Positions 1 through 5,319 of a DNA stretch of 11,110 nt are shown here, in pieces. A model generated the notes under the pieces. That model was given only the letters and a program-made list of their open reading frames with translations, had not been told where the DNA came from and ran no database searches. Numbering within the stretch: the first letter of the stretch is position 1; every line of letters starts with the position of its first letter. The DNA lies in the NCBI GenBank assembly GCA_023424235.1, contig JAFAEB010000357.1, positions 1 through 11,110 on the forward strand, in the 5' to 3' direction. Source of the stretch: Bacillota bacterium. Lineage in GTDB: Bacteria > Bacillota > Clostridia > Lachnospirales > Lachnospiraceae. The position numbers and the translations under genes were made by a program.

Positions 1-95
1 ATGGTTTCAAAACATTAGCTGAAGGACAAAGAGTTAGCTTTGAATTAACACGTGGTGATCGTGGAATGCAAGCTGTTAACGTTTCAGCAGAATAA
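1..95 (+). CDS. Cold-shock protein (CspA family), 3' end only
   Basis: Only the last 30 complete codons are present, read from base 3 to the TAA at 93-95; the gene begins before the window. The visible tail GFKTLAEGQRVSFELTRGD continues to an end in VNVSAE. This is the typical C-terminal part of a CspA/CspB-type OB-fold protein: the GFKTL.EGQ.V.FE strand, then a short basic turn and the closing beta strand. Family members are about 65-70 residues, bind single-stranded nucleic acid and act as RNA chaperones in the cytoplasm. The RNA-binding motifs RNP1 and RNP2 lie upstream and cannot be checked. An intrinsic terminator follows 13 bases after the stop, so the gene ends its own transcript. The family call is firm; the paralogue cannot be named. 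Confidence 0.92.
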   Translation, partial: GFKTLAEGQRVSFELTRGDRGMQAVNVSAE

Positions 96-108
96 TTCAT
101 CTATAAAA

Positions 109-143
109 AGAGCTACTATATACCATGGTAGCTCTCTTTTTTT
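109..143 (+). terminator. Rho-independent terminator of the cold-shock gene
   Basis: The arms AGAGCTAC (109-116) and GTAGCTCT (128-135) form a perfect 8-bp stem around an 11-base loop. A T-run at 137-143 follows after a single C. It sits just after the cold-shock stop codon in the correct orientation. Confidence 0.9.
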
Positions 144-292
144 ATAAAGTACATAATTTAAAGATACTTCTTTGATAATTTAATCTGTAATACTATGAAA
201 AATTAGTTCTACAGTACATGATCGAAATACAGATAGCATCAAACAATGAAATTCATATAATCAATCTAATCATATTTATATAATCAATTCTT
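144..292. other. AT-rich spacer with no recognisable gene
   Basis: This stretch separates the convergent cold-shock gene and nucleotidyltransferase gene. No open frame with a ribosome site and no strong hairpin is visible. I do not see a clear intrinsic terminator for the minus-strand nucleotidyltransferase here. Confidence 0.5.
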
Positions 293-1066
293 CTACTCTT
301 CTAGTAGATCCATTTCAAACCTAATAGTAGTTAGCATCTCATCAACAAATTCCTTAGCAAGTTCTATGTCTATTTGCATATTCTGATTCGATTTATAGCA
401 GTTTAATGCTTGTGAAATAATAGGAAAATATCGGTTTGATATATGGGCAAGCCCCCATTCACCACCCTTTTGCTTTGACAGATACAAATCTTCTTTTAAA
501 AATGCCAGTACCCTACATAAATTAAGAACGATATACATAGGTTGTTCTAGAATGTCTTCTCTTGCACTTTCTACATCAAACCATATGCTATCGATGTAAT
601 CTTTTTTCGGAACTTCATCGAATACGTTATTGATTTGCTCACCATAGAGTACAACTCCATATTGATTAATAATTGTGAAATGGGCTGCTAAGTCTTTATC
701 TTCGCCTTTCATATTTTCGATGTAATTGACTGGGTTATCTATAAACCAAGTAAGATGCCTTGAAGAAAAGTGCAATTCAAAAGGAGTAGGATATACAAAA
801 GGCATACAATATTCTCTCTTTACGATACTTAATTCTAACCCTTTTTTAGTAACCTTCTCATTCAGAATTACGACTTGTTTCATAAAATCCATTTTTTGAA
901 TATCACTTATAACGTGTTCAATTACTATGATTAAGTCAATATCACTTTTATCAGGATTAAAGCAGTTCATTGCCATAGAACCATGCAAATAAATCCCTGT
1001 TAAATTGCTCTGCAATATATTTTTACTCATAGTAATAAAATCATTCAGCATAGTTTGATAATACAT
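293..1066 (-). CDS. AadA-like aminoglycoside nucleotidyltransferase (ANT family)
   Basis: This 257-residue protein has the two-part layout of ANT(3'')/ANT(9) adenylyltransferases, which are about 260 residues. The N-terminal nucleotidyltransferase fold carries GIYLHGSMAMNCFNPDKSDI near residues 24-43, with the Gly-Ser pair at 29-30 and metal-binding Asp42 and Asp44. The following LELSIVKR gives Glu78, which aligns with the catalytic Glu of AadA, and PFVYPTPFELHF matches AadA PWRYPAKRELQF. The C-terminal helical half (about 150-257) has the family's N-x-CR and SK....EW motifs (residues 182-205), as in the AadA C-terminal domain. Known relatives transfer AMP from ATP to spectinomycin or streptomycin in the cytoplasm; the substrate here is inferred and untested. 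The ATG is preceded by AAAGGACGG at a normal distance. The gene stands apart from the MBL gene by 205 bases with a tandem repeat between them, so it probably has its own promoter. The active site looks intact. Confidence 0.85.
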   Translation of the reverse strand: MYYQTMLNDFITMSKNILQSNLTGIYLHGSMAMNCFNPDKSDIDLIIVIEHVISDIQKMDFMKQVVILNEKVTKKGLELSIVKREYCMPFVYPTPFELHFSSRHLTWFIDNPVNYIENMKGEDKDLAAHFTIINQYGVVLYGEQINNVFDEVPKKDYIDSIWFDVESAREDILEQPMYIVLNLCRVLAFLKEDLYLSKQKGGEWGLAHISNRYFPIISQALNCYKSNQNMQIDIELAKEFVDEMLTTIRFEMDLLEE

Positions 1067-1159
1067 ATTTTACCGTCCTTTATGGTAATTATCATTTATA
1101 TATTTAACCTTGTGAGTTGTATTGTTTCATTCTTCCTGTCGATTTCTTTTGCTTCTGCA

Positions 1160-1197
1160 AAAAAGTACTTATAAAAAGTACTTATAAAAATACTTAT
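1160..1197. repeat. Three tandem copies of a 13-bp unit
   Basis: AAAAAGTACTTAT occurs at 1160-1172 and 1173-1185, and a third copy lacking the G at 1186-1197. The array lies upstream of the minus-strand nucleotidyltransferase, about 95-130 bases before its start codon. Each full unit contains the small palindrome AAGTACTT. It could be a regulator-binding array or simply slipped-strand expansion. Confidence 0.8.
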
Positions 1198-1271
1198 CAA
1201 TCATTATTTAATCTAAAATGTAGTACCCCATTATCTGAAAGTAGATATATTATGTAAAAATACATGATAGC

Positions 1272-2147
1272 TTAAAAAACCTCTGGTTTTAAGTCAATAT
1301 CACGTCCCCAACCTTCACCTACTCCGAAACTCCTAATAAAAAAGATGTCCTCACTATTTGGTTCCTTATTATATACCCTCCTAAACTCACTGATTGCTTC
1401 ATCAATATTATTACATGTATCAGTAATTTTAGAACCCATTCGTAATTGCTCCCAATACCCTATCATTTCTTCTTTTGTACAGATGGATTCATGGGAACAA
1501 AGATAATATTTTGCATCATACTCCTCAAGAGTTTTGATATTTATATTCATTAAATCTTTATTATAATAATTATATCCTTGACTAGTATAACCATAATTGC
1601 AATCACCTAAGAATAATACTTTTTCTTCTGGAACATAAATAATTGTTGAGTCATTTGAATGGGGACTCTCTATTTCCCTTAAGTAGCAATTTATTCCACC
1701 TAGATCAATTCTTATCTCACCACTAAATGAAAGTGTACAGTTTATTGGATGAAATGTTTCTAGTTGATCAATTTCTGCTTGTAATGCTTTTATTGATGAA
1801 TCTTTAAATATTTTATTATTCTTTGCCTCTTCTAAAGAATTAGGGTCATAATTCAAGTCACAATAAGTTTTTAAATAATTATATGTAGTTTGATTTGCTA
1901 TTGTAACAACATCCCATTCATTTAAACCAAATGTGTGATCCCAGTGATGGTGTGTTACAACTAAATATTTTACAGGTGGCAAATCGAGTAATTCAATTTC
2001 TTTCTTAAACTCACGTGCATGTTTAGGAGAATTTCCTGCGTCAATAATTAGACTACAATCATCTCCACATACTAGCCCTAAAGCAGGTCTATCGGTCTCA
2101 TCACTGTTCATATAATAATAAATTCTATCTGATACTTTTTCTAACAT
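1272..2147 (-). CDS. MBL-fold metallo-hydrolase
   Basis: This 291-residue protein has the complete metallo-beta-lactamase-fold ligand set. The HHHWDH motif supplies His66, His68, Asp70 and His71. His163 lies in SPHSNDST, Asp182 in FLGDCNYG and His219 in LCSHE. These residues bind a two-metal centre in hydrolases of the wider superfamily (glyoxalase II-like, lactonases, true beta-lactamases). No signal peptide or membrane segment is present, so it is probably cytoplasmic, unlike secreted beta-lactamases. The substrate cannot be told from sequence, and antibiotic hydrolysis should not be assumed. The ATG has AGAGGT upstream. It is the last gene of the minus-strand cluster, and the stop of a small open frame lies only 11 bases before its start, suggesting translational coupling. 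A weak hairpin (AAAACC-AGA-GGTTTT) overlaps its last codons and stop, followed by T residues. Confidence 0.88.
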   Translation of the reverse strand: MLEKVSDRIYYYMNSDETDRPALGLVCGDDCSLIIDAGNSPKHAREFKKEIELLDLPPVKYLVVTHHHWDHTFGLNEWDVVTIANQTTYNYLKTYCDLNYDPNSLEEAKNNKIFKDSSIKALQAEIDQLETFHPINCTLSFSGEIRIDLGGINCYLREIESPHSNDSTIIYVPEEKVLFLGDCNYGYTSQGYNYYNKDLMNINIKTLEEYDAKYYLCSHESICTKEEMIGYWEQLRMGSKITDTCNNIDEAISEFRRVYNKEPNSEDIFFIRSFGVGEGWGRDIDLKPEVF

Positions 2148-2158
2148 ATCTACCTCTT

Positions 2159-2386
2159 TTATTTTAACTTTATTTTTCTAGCTACCTCTAATAAAATATA
2201 CATTGTTACTACAATAATGACACCATGGCCTGTGAATGCACCTTCGCTGTTAGGGCACGATTTACACGGATGGGCATTTATGATTGCATTGCGAATGTTC
2301 TCACTATAGTTAACCAATTTATTAAAAGTACTCCGGTTATTGATACGAAGTTGAATCTTAAAAAATATATGAACCTCCCAATTTTA
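2159..2386 (-). pseudogene. Small open frame with a ribosome site but no usual start; small gene or remnant
   Basis: On the minus strand a frame of about 70 sense codons runs to a TAA at 2159-2161. It lies exactly between the kinase-like gene and the MBL gene. A strong GGGAGG site (2374-2379) sits 18 bases after the kinase stop, but the codon at proper spacing is ATA (2366-2368), not ATG/GTG/TTG. The only later candidate is a TTG at 2317 without a ribosome site. The product would include NAHPCKSCPNSEGAFTGHG, with a CxxC pair, and a hydrophobic end GVIIVVTMYILLEVA followed by a basic tail. The central part is visibly richer in G+C than its surroundings. It may be a gene that lost its start by one base change, or use a rare ATA start. 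I do not recognise the family. The plus-strand frame over the same bases lacks a ribosome site. Confidence 0.45.
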
Positions 2387-2397
2387 CAAGTACCTAC

Positions 2398-3048
2398 TTA
2401 TTTCATCTTATTTATATAACCGCTTTCGCTTTGTGGAAGTAGCCTAGATTCAACCCACTGTGCTACATAATCAGCGACTTCAGCAACGCTTTTATCAGTA
2501 ATATCATAGGTATCCACCTTCTTATTTGATATAATACCTTGTTCTTTAAACCAGCTATTATAGTCAATTGAACTATTTATCCAGTTTGAATCCGTTATGT
2601 GTCTGCCTTCACGCATTCTTTTTTCTAAAGCATCAGTACTACAAACTAAAGCCAAGAAATGTACATCTGTGAAGAATCTTCTATTATAAGTAGTTTCAAA
2701 ATACTCTAGGGCTCCAGCCATTGTCCATAATAATGGTTTTCCACCTTGCATAATATTCTTTGACAAGGACATGATTTGCTCTACCCAATTTTTATAATCT
2801 TCATCCGTTTCATGTGGCATAATATTGTATAAGAAATCAGCATCCAACACAATAAAATTGTTATCACGTTTAATTAATTCCTGACCAGTCGTTGTTTTTC
2901 CTACACCACTACAGCCAGTTAATATAAAAAGAGGCATGGATTTAAATTTCCACTTATGATTACATTGCTGACATTCGATAAATTTTTTATTTTCTGATAC
3001 TTGTTTATTCCACTCATGATTACCGCATTTAGGGCAGATTCCAATCAT
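2398..3048 (-). CDS. Zinc-ribbon plus P-loop kinase-like protein
   Basis: The 216-residue product begins with a small zinc ribbon: CPKCG (Cys5, Cys8) and CQQC (Cys26, Cys29) in the first 34 residues. A P-loop NTPase of the small-molecule/nucleoside kinase type follows. Its Walker A is GCSGVGKT at 45-52, and LDAD at 68-71 ends the second strand in the place where kinases of this type bind substrate. A lid-like basic segment EKRMREGRH at 142-150 precedes the C-terminal helices. No membrane segment is seen. Family knowledge supports ATP binding and probably phosphoryl transfer to a small molecule or nucleoside; the acceptor is unknown. The zinc ribbon could bind nucleic acid or a partner. The ATG is well set by GGAGG with 7-base spacing. 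The methyltransferase lies 38 bases upstream and the small open frame directly downstream, so all are probably cotranscribed. Confidence 0.8.
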   Translation of the reverse strand: MIGICPKCGNHEWNKQVSENKKFIECQQCNHKWKFKSMPLFILTGCSGVGKTTTGQELIKRDNNFIVLDADFLYNIMPHETDEDYKNWVEQIMSLSKNIMQGGKPLLWTMAGALEYFETTYNRRFFTDVHFLALVCSTDALEKRMREGRHITDSNWINSSIDYNSWFKEQGIISNKKVDTYDITDKSVAEVADYVAQWVESRLLPQSESGYINKMK

Positions 3049-3086
3049 ATAATATCCTCCATTAATCAGTTGATATTTGCTTTATA

Positions 3087-3794
3087 TTAGAACGAATATT
3101 TTTTTCTGTATATTTCAAACTTTCTTTTACCAATAAGTTGCCTTTCAAGTCGATCAAACAGGTCAGTCTGTATTTTCTGCTTTTTGTCCATACAAATGCA
3201 GATAATTGTTTCACTATTACAAAATTCACTTAGCACACACATCATTTGGTTAATTCCACCATTTCCCTCACCCCATTCAACAAGATTACCATATGGAACA
3301 TCGGTAATGATGATATCTGGATGAAATGGAAGTTCACAAGACTCGAGAATACTTTGATTAAATACGAATGTTTTGATATCATCTTTTAATAATGTTTCAA
3401 GTCTATTTATGCTATATAATGCTTCTTGATGAGAGGGTTTACTATATTTATGGAACAGTTCTTCTATCTCACCTCTTCTTTTGTTCATTCCTGACTTAGT
3501 TAATAGACTTAAGTTATCCTTCGCCAGCTGTAAACTACTCTGATTTATATCGCTACCATATATTGTTGAAATAGTGCTACGTTTTAATAAACCTAAGATG
3601 GTTAGCATATAGGCACCACCACAGCAGCAGTCATATAGTGTGATATCTGTTTTCTTCTTAGAATAATGTAAACAGCGTTCATATATTTCCAATGATAACC
3701 GTACAGGAAATGTGGGTTCTCCACCTAAATGATATAACACTCTTCCACTTGAAAAATCCTCATAGTTATCATCTTTTGCATACTTATAATTCAT
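3087..3794 (-). CDS. aviRa: AviRa-type 23S rRNA methyltransferase
   Basis: The 235-residue protein matches the AviRa family along its length. The N-terminal SSGRVLYHLGGEPTFPVRLS (15-34) corresponds to the AviRa GVVLHSAPGYPAFPVRLA segment. Motif I for S-adenosylmethionine is YDCCCGGAYMLTILGLL at 54-70, with the acidic residue Asp82 after the next strand. KYSKPSHQEA (116-125) matches the AviRa KPSYLEA stretch, and ITDVPYG (163-169) is the catalytic DPPY-like motif. In Streptomyces viridochromogenes, AviRa methylates one guanosine in domain V of 23S rRNA and protects against avilamycin. Clostridial homologues of this size are inferred to act on the same region, but substrate and resistance are untested here. 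The ATG has GGGAG upstream at a rather long 11-base spacing. It sits mid-cluster between the J-domain and kinase-like genes, with short gaps on both sides. Confidence 0.88.
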   Translation of the reverse strand: MNYKYAKDDNYEDFSSGRVLYHLGGEPTFPVRLSLEIYERCLHYSKKKTDITLYDCCCGGAYMLTILGLLKRSTISTIYGSDINQSSLQLAKDNLSLLTKSGMNKRRGEIEELFHKYSKPSHQEALYSINRLETLLKDDIKTFVFNQSILESCELPFHPDIIITDVPYGNLVEWGEGNGGINQMMCVLSEFCNSETIICICMDKKQKIQTDLFDRLERQLIGKRKFEIYRKKYSF

Positions 3795-3849
3795 TATTAA
3801 TATTACTCCCTTTTATATTTAAAATAATCTCCTATATTACCTATAGAAT

Positions 3850-4323
3850 TTAATCTTTAAAGTTCTTGTATTTTTCTAGTAATTCTATAAACTTTTTACT
3901 GTCTCCACCATTATCAGGATGGTATTCTTTCGCTAGCTCTCTAAATTTTCTCTTAATATCAGTGGTATCAGCATAAAGTGGTAATTCTAGCTGGGTTAGA
4001 ATCTCTTCATCAATGAAATGTACATTTAAGTTATTATCACTTTTATAGTATGAATAGACATAAAATAAATAATCATTAATAACCGCTCTTAATTCCTCAT
4101 TAGACATTCTCGATAACATGTCAATAGTATATTTTACTTTTTTTGATGATGATTCTTTTAAGTCAAAGTATCTATTCCAAATAAGTTGGTTATGTTCATG
4201 TTCGTTAAGAGAATATTTTTGAGTGTATAAACCTACTTCTGAAGTTTTAATTTTGATTTCAAGTTTTTTTAGTTTCCTTAGCTTTCTCTTAATATCATTA
4301 TTGTTATAATGAACATTCTCCAC
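3850..4323 (-). CDS. Protein with C-terminal J domain (DnaJ-like)
   Basis: The 157-residue product starts with a basic, charged N-terminal region (KRKLRKLKKLEIKIK at 12-26) and a helical middle. It ends in a J domain at about 109-157: LELPLYADTTDIKRKFRELA, then EYHPDNGGD with the HPD tripeptide at 135-137, then helix III FIELLEKYKNF. The HPD loop is essential for stimulating Hsp70/DnaK ATPase, so this is probably a specialised cytoplasmic co-chaperone. It lacks the Gly/Phe linker and zinc domain of true DnaJ, and the J domain is at the C-terminus rather than the N-terminus. The start is GTG, with GGTGGTGA upstream; the first in-frame ATG is 69 codons in and would lose half the protein. Only 19 bases separate it from the upstream gene, which suggests cotranscription. 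Confidence 0.82.
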   Translation of the reverse strand: MENVHYNNNDIKRKLRKLKKLEIKIKTSEVGLYTQKYSLNEHEHNQLIWNRYFDLKESSSKKVKYTIDMLSRMSNEELRAVINDYLFYVYSYYKSDNNLNVHFIDEEILTQLELPLYADTTDIKRKFRELAKEYHPDNGGDSKKFIELLEKYKNFKD

Positions 4324-4342
4324 ACTTTCACCACCCTAATAT

Positions 4343-4867
4343 TTATATCAAATACCTATCACTCCAAAGCTGTACTTCTATGTATGTATACTGCTCCTTT
4401 ATACTATTTAGGAATACACTAACATCGCCATTAAACTGCTTTATATATTTATATAAAGTTTCTTTAAGAAATAGATCCTTTCGTTCTGGCTTATTGAATT
4501 TGGCCATACTATCCCCTAAGGTAAAGCTTATATGTTTTGCACTAATTTCTTCTAATAATAATCTTGTTATTGTACCTTTTTCAAACCAGTTATCTAAAAA
4601 ATCACTTCCTTGCAGTACGAAATATAAAGGATGTTTTGTTTCAGGTTTACCACCTAGTTTTGTAAAGGAATCATATAACCATTCTTCCGTTTGAATTCTT
4701 TTCGGATAATAATTTATAAAGTCTGAAAAGCGACCAAATGATGTACCATTATAGTTATCAGATAGTTCTTTTGCTTTTTTATAAGCTTCATCTTCTGTTA
4801 ACCGAGTAATACTGTTAAGTGGAATACAGTTAGGATTACAGTAATTAACAATATATAGTTCATTCAC
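4343..4867 (-). CDS. Unrecognised 174-aa protein, first gene of the cluster
   Basis: I chose the GTG at 4865-4867 because AGGAGG lies 8 bases upstream of it. A longer frame from an ATG at 5011 has no ribosome site and would start inside a terminator stem and run through an antisense-RNA gene, so it is rejected. The 174-residue product is soluble-looking and has no signal peptide. Visible features are NYCNPNC with two Cys near the start (10 and 14), an acidic helix LTEDEAYKKAKELSDNY, a central HPLYFVLQGSDFLDNWFEKG (80-98) and an aromatic C-terminus (IEVQLWSDRYLI). I do not recognise a family or catalytic motif. It sits 19 bases before the J-domain gene, so it may be a client or partner of that protein. 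No convincing minus-strand promoter is visible just upstream; transcription might come from weak AT-rich -10 boxes or from read-through of the toxin terminator. Confidence 0.7.
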   Translation of the reverse strand: MNELYIVNYCNPNCIPLNSITRLTEDEAYKKAKELSDNYNGTSFGRFSDFINYYPKRIQTEEWLYDSFTKLGGKPETKHPLYFVLQGSDFLDNWFEKGTITRLLLEEISAKHISFTLGDSMAKFNKPERKDLFLKETLYKYIKQFNGDVSVFLNSIKEQYTYIEVQLWSDRYLI

Positions 4868-4910
4868 GTAGGAAACCTCCTGTCTTATCTTTGAAATAGA
4901 AGAAAACACC

Positions 4911-4938
4911 TTGCAATATAATGGTAATCTGTTATAAT
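4911..4938 (+). promoter_or_regulatory. Promoter of the antisense (antitoxin) RNA
   Basis: TTGCAA at 4911-4916 and TATAAT at 4933-4938 are separated by 16 bases, a near-consensus housekeeping promoter reading rightward. Transcription would begin near 4945, just before the leader repeat. No protein gene follows on this strand before the terminator at about 5030. Confidence 0.7.
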
Positions 4939-4950
4939 TATAATATATAA

Positions 4951-4976
4951 GGCAATCGCCACAGAGTGGTTGACCT
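4951..4976 (+). repeat. Leader repeat, left copy of a flanking inverted repeat
   Basis: GGCAATCG, eight variable bases, then TGGTTGACCT. The minus strand of 5153-5179 carries the same two blocks around nine different bases. The outer blocks are identical while the centre differs, so the ends appear to be the constrained parts. This copy would form the 5' end of the antisense RNA. Confidence 0.9.
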
Positions 4977-4985
4977 AAGTTTGGT

Positions 4986-5030
4986 AAAAAAAACCTTCCA
5001 AGACTTGGCAAAGTATCGGGAAGGTTTTTT
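4986..5030. terminator. Bidirectional terminator shared by toxin mRNA and antisense RNA
   Basis: AAAAAACCTTCC (4988-4999) pairs perfectly with GGAAGGTTTTTT (5019-5030), giving a 6-bp G+C-containing stem flanked by A and T runs. Read rightward it ends in six T; read leftward it ends in eight T (4986-4993). It begins three bases after the toxin stop codon, so it can end both convergent transcripts and gives them a complementary 3' region. A second small palindrome, CCAAG-A-CTTGG (4998-5008), lies inside. Confidence 0.92.
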
Positions 5031-5033
5031 ACG

Positions 5034-5123
5034 TTATTGACATATTAAGTATATAAATGTCAGTAGAGCTATGATGAACATTCCAAATTCCATTAAATCT
5101 TTGAAGTCGAATTTATTCTTCAT
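5034..5123 (-). CDS. Holin-like hydrophobic peptide, predicted type I toxin
   Basis: This 29-residue peptide has a charged N-terminus (MKNKFDFKDL) and one membrane-spanning stretch, MEFGMFIIALLTFIYLI. The pattern LM.FG.FIIALLT fits the putative holin-like toxin family (Hol-Tox), whose members are about 30-40 residues, sit in the membrane and depolarise it when over-produced. It has an unusually strong ribosome site, GGAGGTGATG (5127-5136), 3 to 8 bases from the ATG. The mRNA leader from about 5198 has a 5'-terminal hairpin (AGCAG/CTGCT, 5180-5197), the leader repeat, and a hairpin CATTCTACATAGAATG (5136-5151) that touches the ribosome site and may restrain translation. The stop lies beside the bidirectional terminator. 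A convergent short RNA provides the expected antitoxin. Too short for many gene finders. It could instead be a small regulatory membrane peptide, but the locus layout favours a toxin. Confidence 0.82.
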   Translation of the reverse strand: MKNKFDFKDLMEFGMFIIALLTFIYLICQ

Positions 5124-5152
5124 AAGCATCACCTCCATTCTATGTAGAATGA

Positions 5153-5179
5153 AGGTCAACCACCCCATACACGATTGCC
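5153..5179 (-). repeat. Leader repeat, right copy of a flanking inverted repeat
   Basis: Read on the minus strand it gives GGCAATCG, nine bases, then TGGTTGACCT, matching the plus strand at 4951-4976. It forms part of the untranslated leader of the toxin mRNA. Confidence 0.9.
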
Positions 5180-5204
5180 AGCAGCTAAACAACTGCTAAA
5201 CCAA

Positions 5205-5233
5205 ATTATACCATATTACACAAATGAACACAA
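5205..5233 (-). promoter_or_regulatory. Promoter of the toxin gene
   Basis: On the minus strand, TTGTGT (5228-5233) and a perfect TATAAT (5205-5210) are 17 bases apart. Transcription would start near 5198, at the base of the 5' hairpin of the toxin mRNA, giving a leader of about 75 bases. Confidence 0.78.
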
Positions 5234-5319
5234 GTTCGATTCTTCATCATTCACTTCTTTCGTAAAATCTCTTCTTACAATTTATCTACTATTATCATAA
5301 TAAGTTATTAATTATCTCT

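Larger units (their letters stand above)
4945..5030 (+). ncRNA. Predicted antisense RNA antitoxin, about 85 nt
   Basis: A promoter (-10 at 4933-4938) and a strong terminator ending near 5030 define a short plus-strand transcript with no plausible coding frame. It begins with GGCAATCG...TGGTTGACCT, which can fold on itself (CCAC-AGA-GTGG with CAA/TTG and GG/CC outside it). Its 3' part, about 45 bases, is the reverse complement of the 3' end of the toxin mRNA, because both transcripts end in the same inverted repeat. This convergent layout is that of type I systems such as enterococcal par (RNA I/RNA II). Its role as antitoxin is inferred; existence of the RNA needs experimental proof. Confidence 0.62.

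Noticed and set aside
1067..1160. Minus-strand reading AEAKEIDRKNETIQLTRLNI before the nucleotidyltransferase, as a gene tail
   Set aside because: It has no start or upstream body because the tandem repeat interrupts it; too short to call even as a remnant.
1160..1197. Tandem repeat as a CRISPR array
   Set aside because: The units abut without spacers and are only 13 bases long.
1272..2147. MBL gene as a beta-lactam resistance gene
   Set aside because: There is no signal peptide and the fold serves many hydrolases, so the metal ligands alone do not support beta-lactam cleavage.
2225..2419. Plus-strand 64-codon frame between the kinase-like and MBL genes
   Set aside because: It has no ribosome site, overlaps the 3' end of the kinase-like gene, and the minus-strand frame over the same bases fits the cluster better.
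4380..4694. Plus-strand 104-codon frame
   Set aside because: It lies wholly inside the 174-aa minus-strand gene, lacks a ribosome site and reads as a shadow of it.
4868..4985. Minus-strand promoter for the 174-aa gene cluster (TTGCCT with nearby TATAAT boxes)
   Set aside because: The gaps between the boxes are 7 or 13 bases, too short for a normal promoter.
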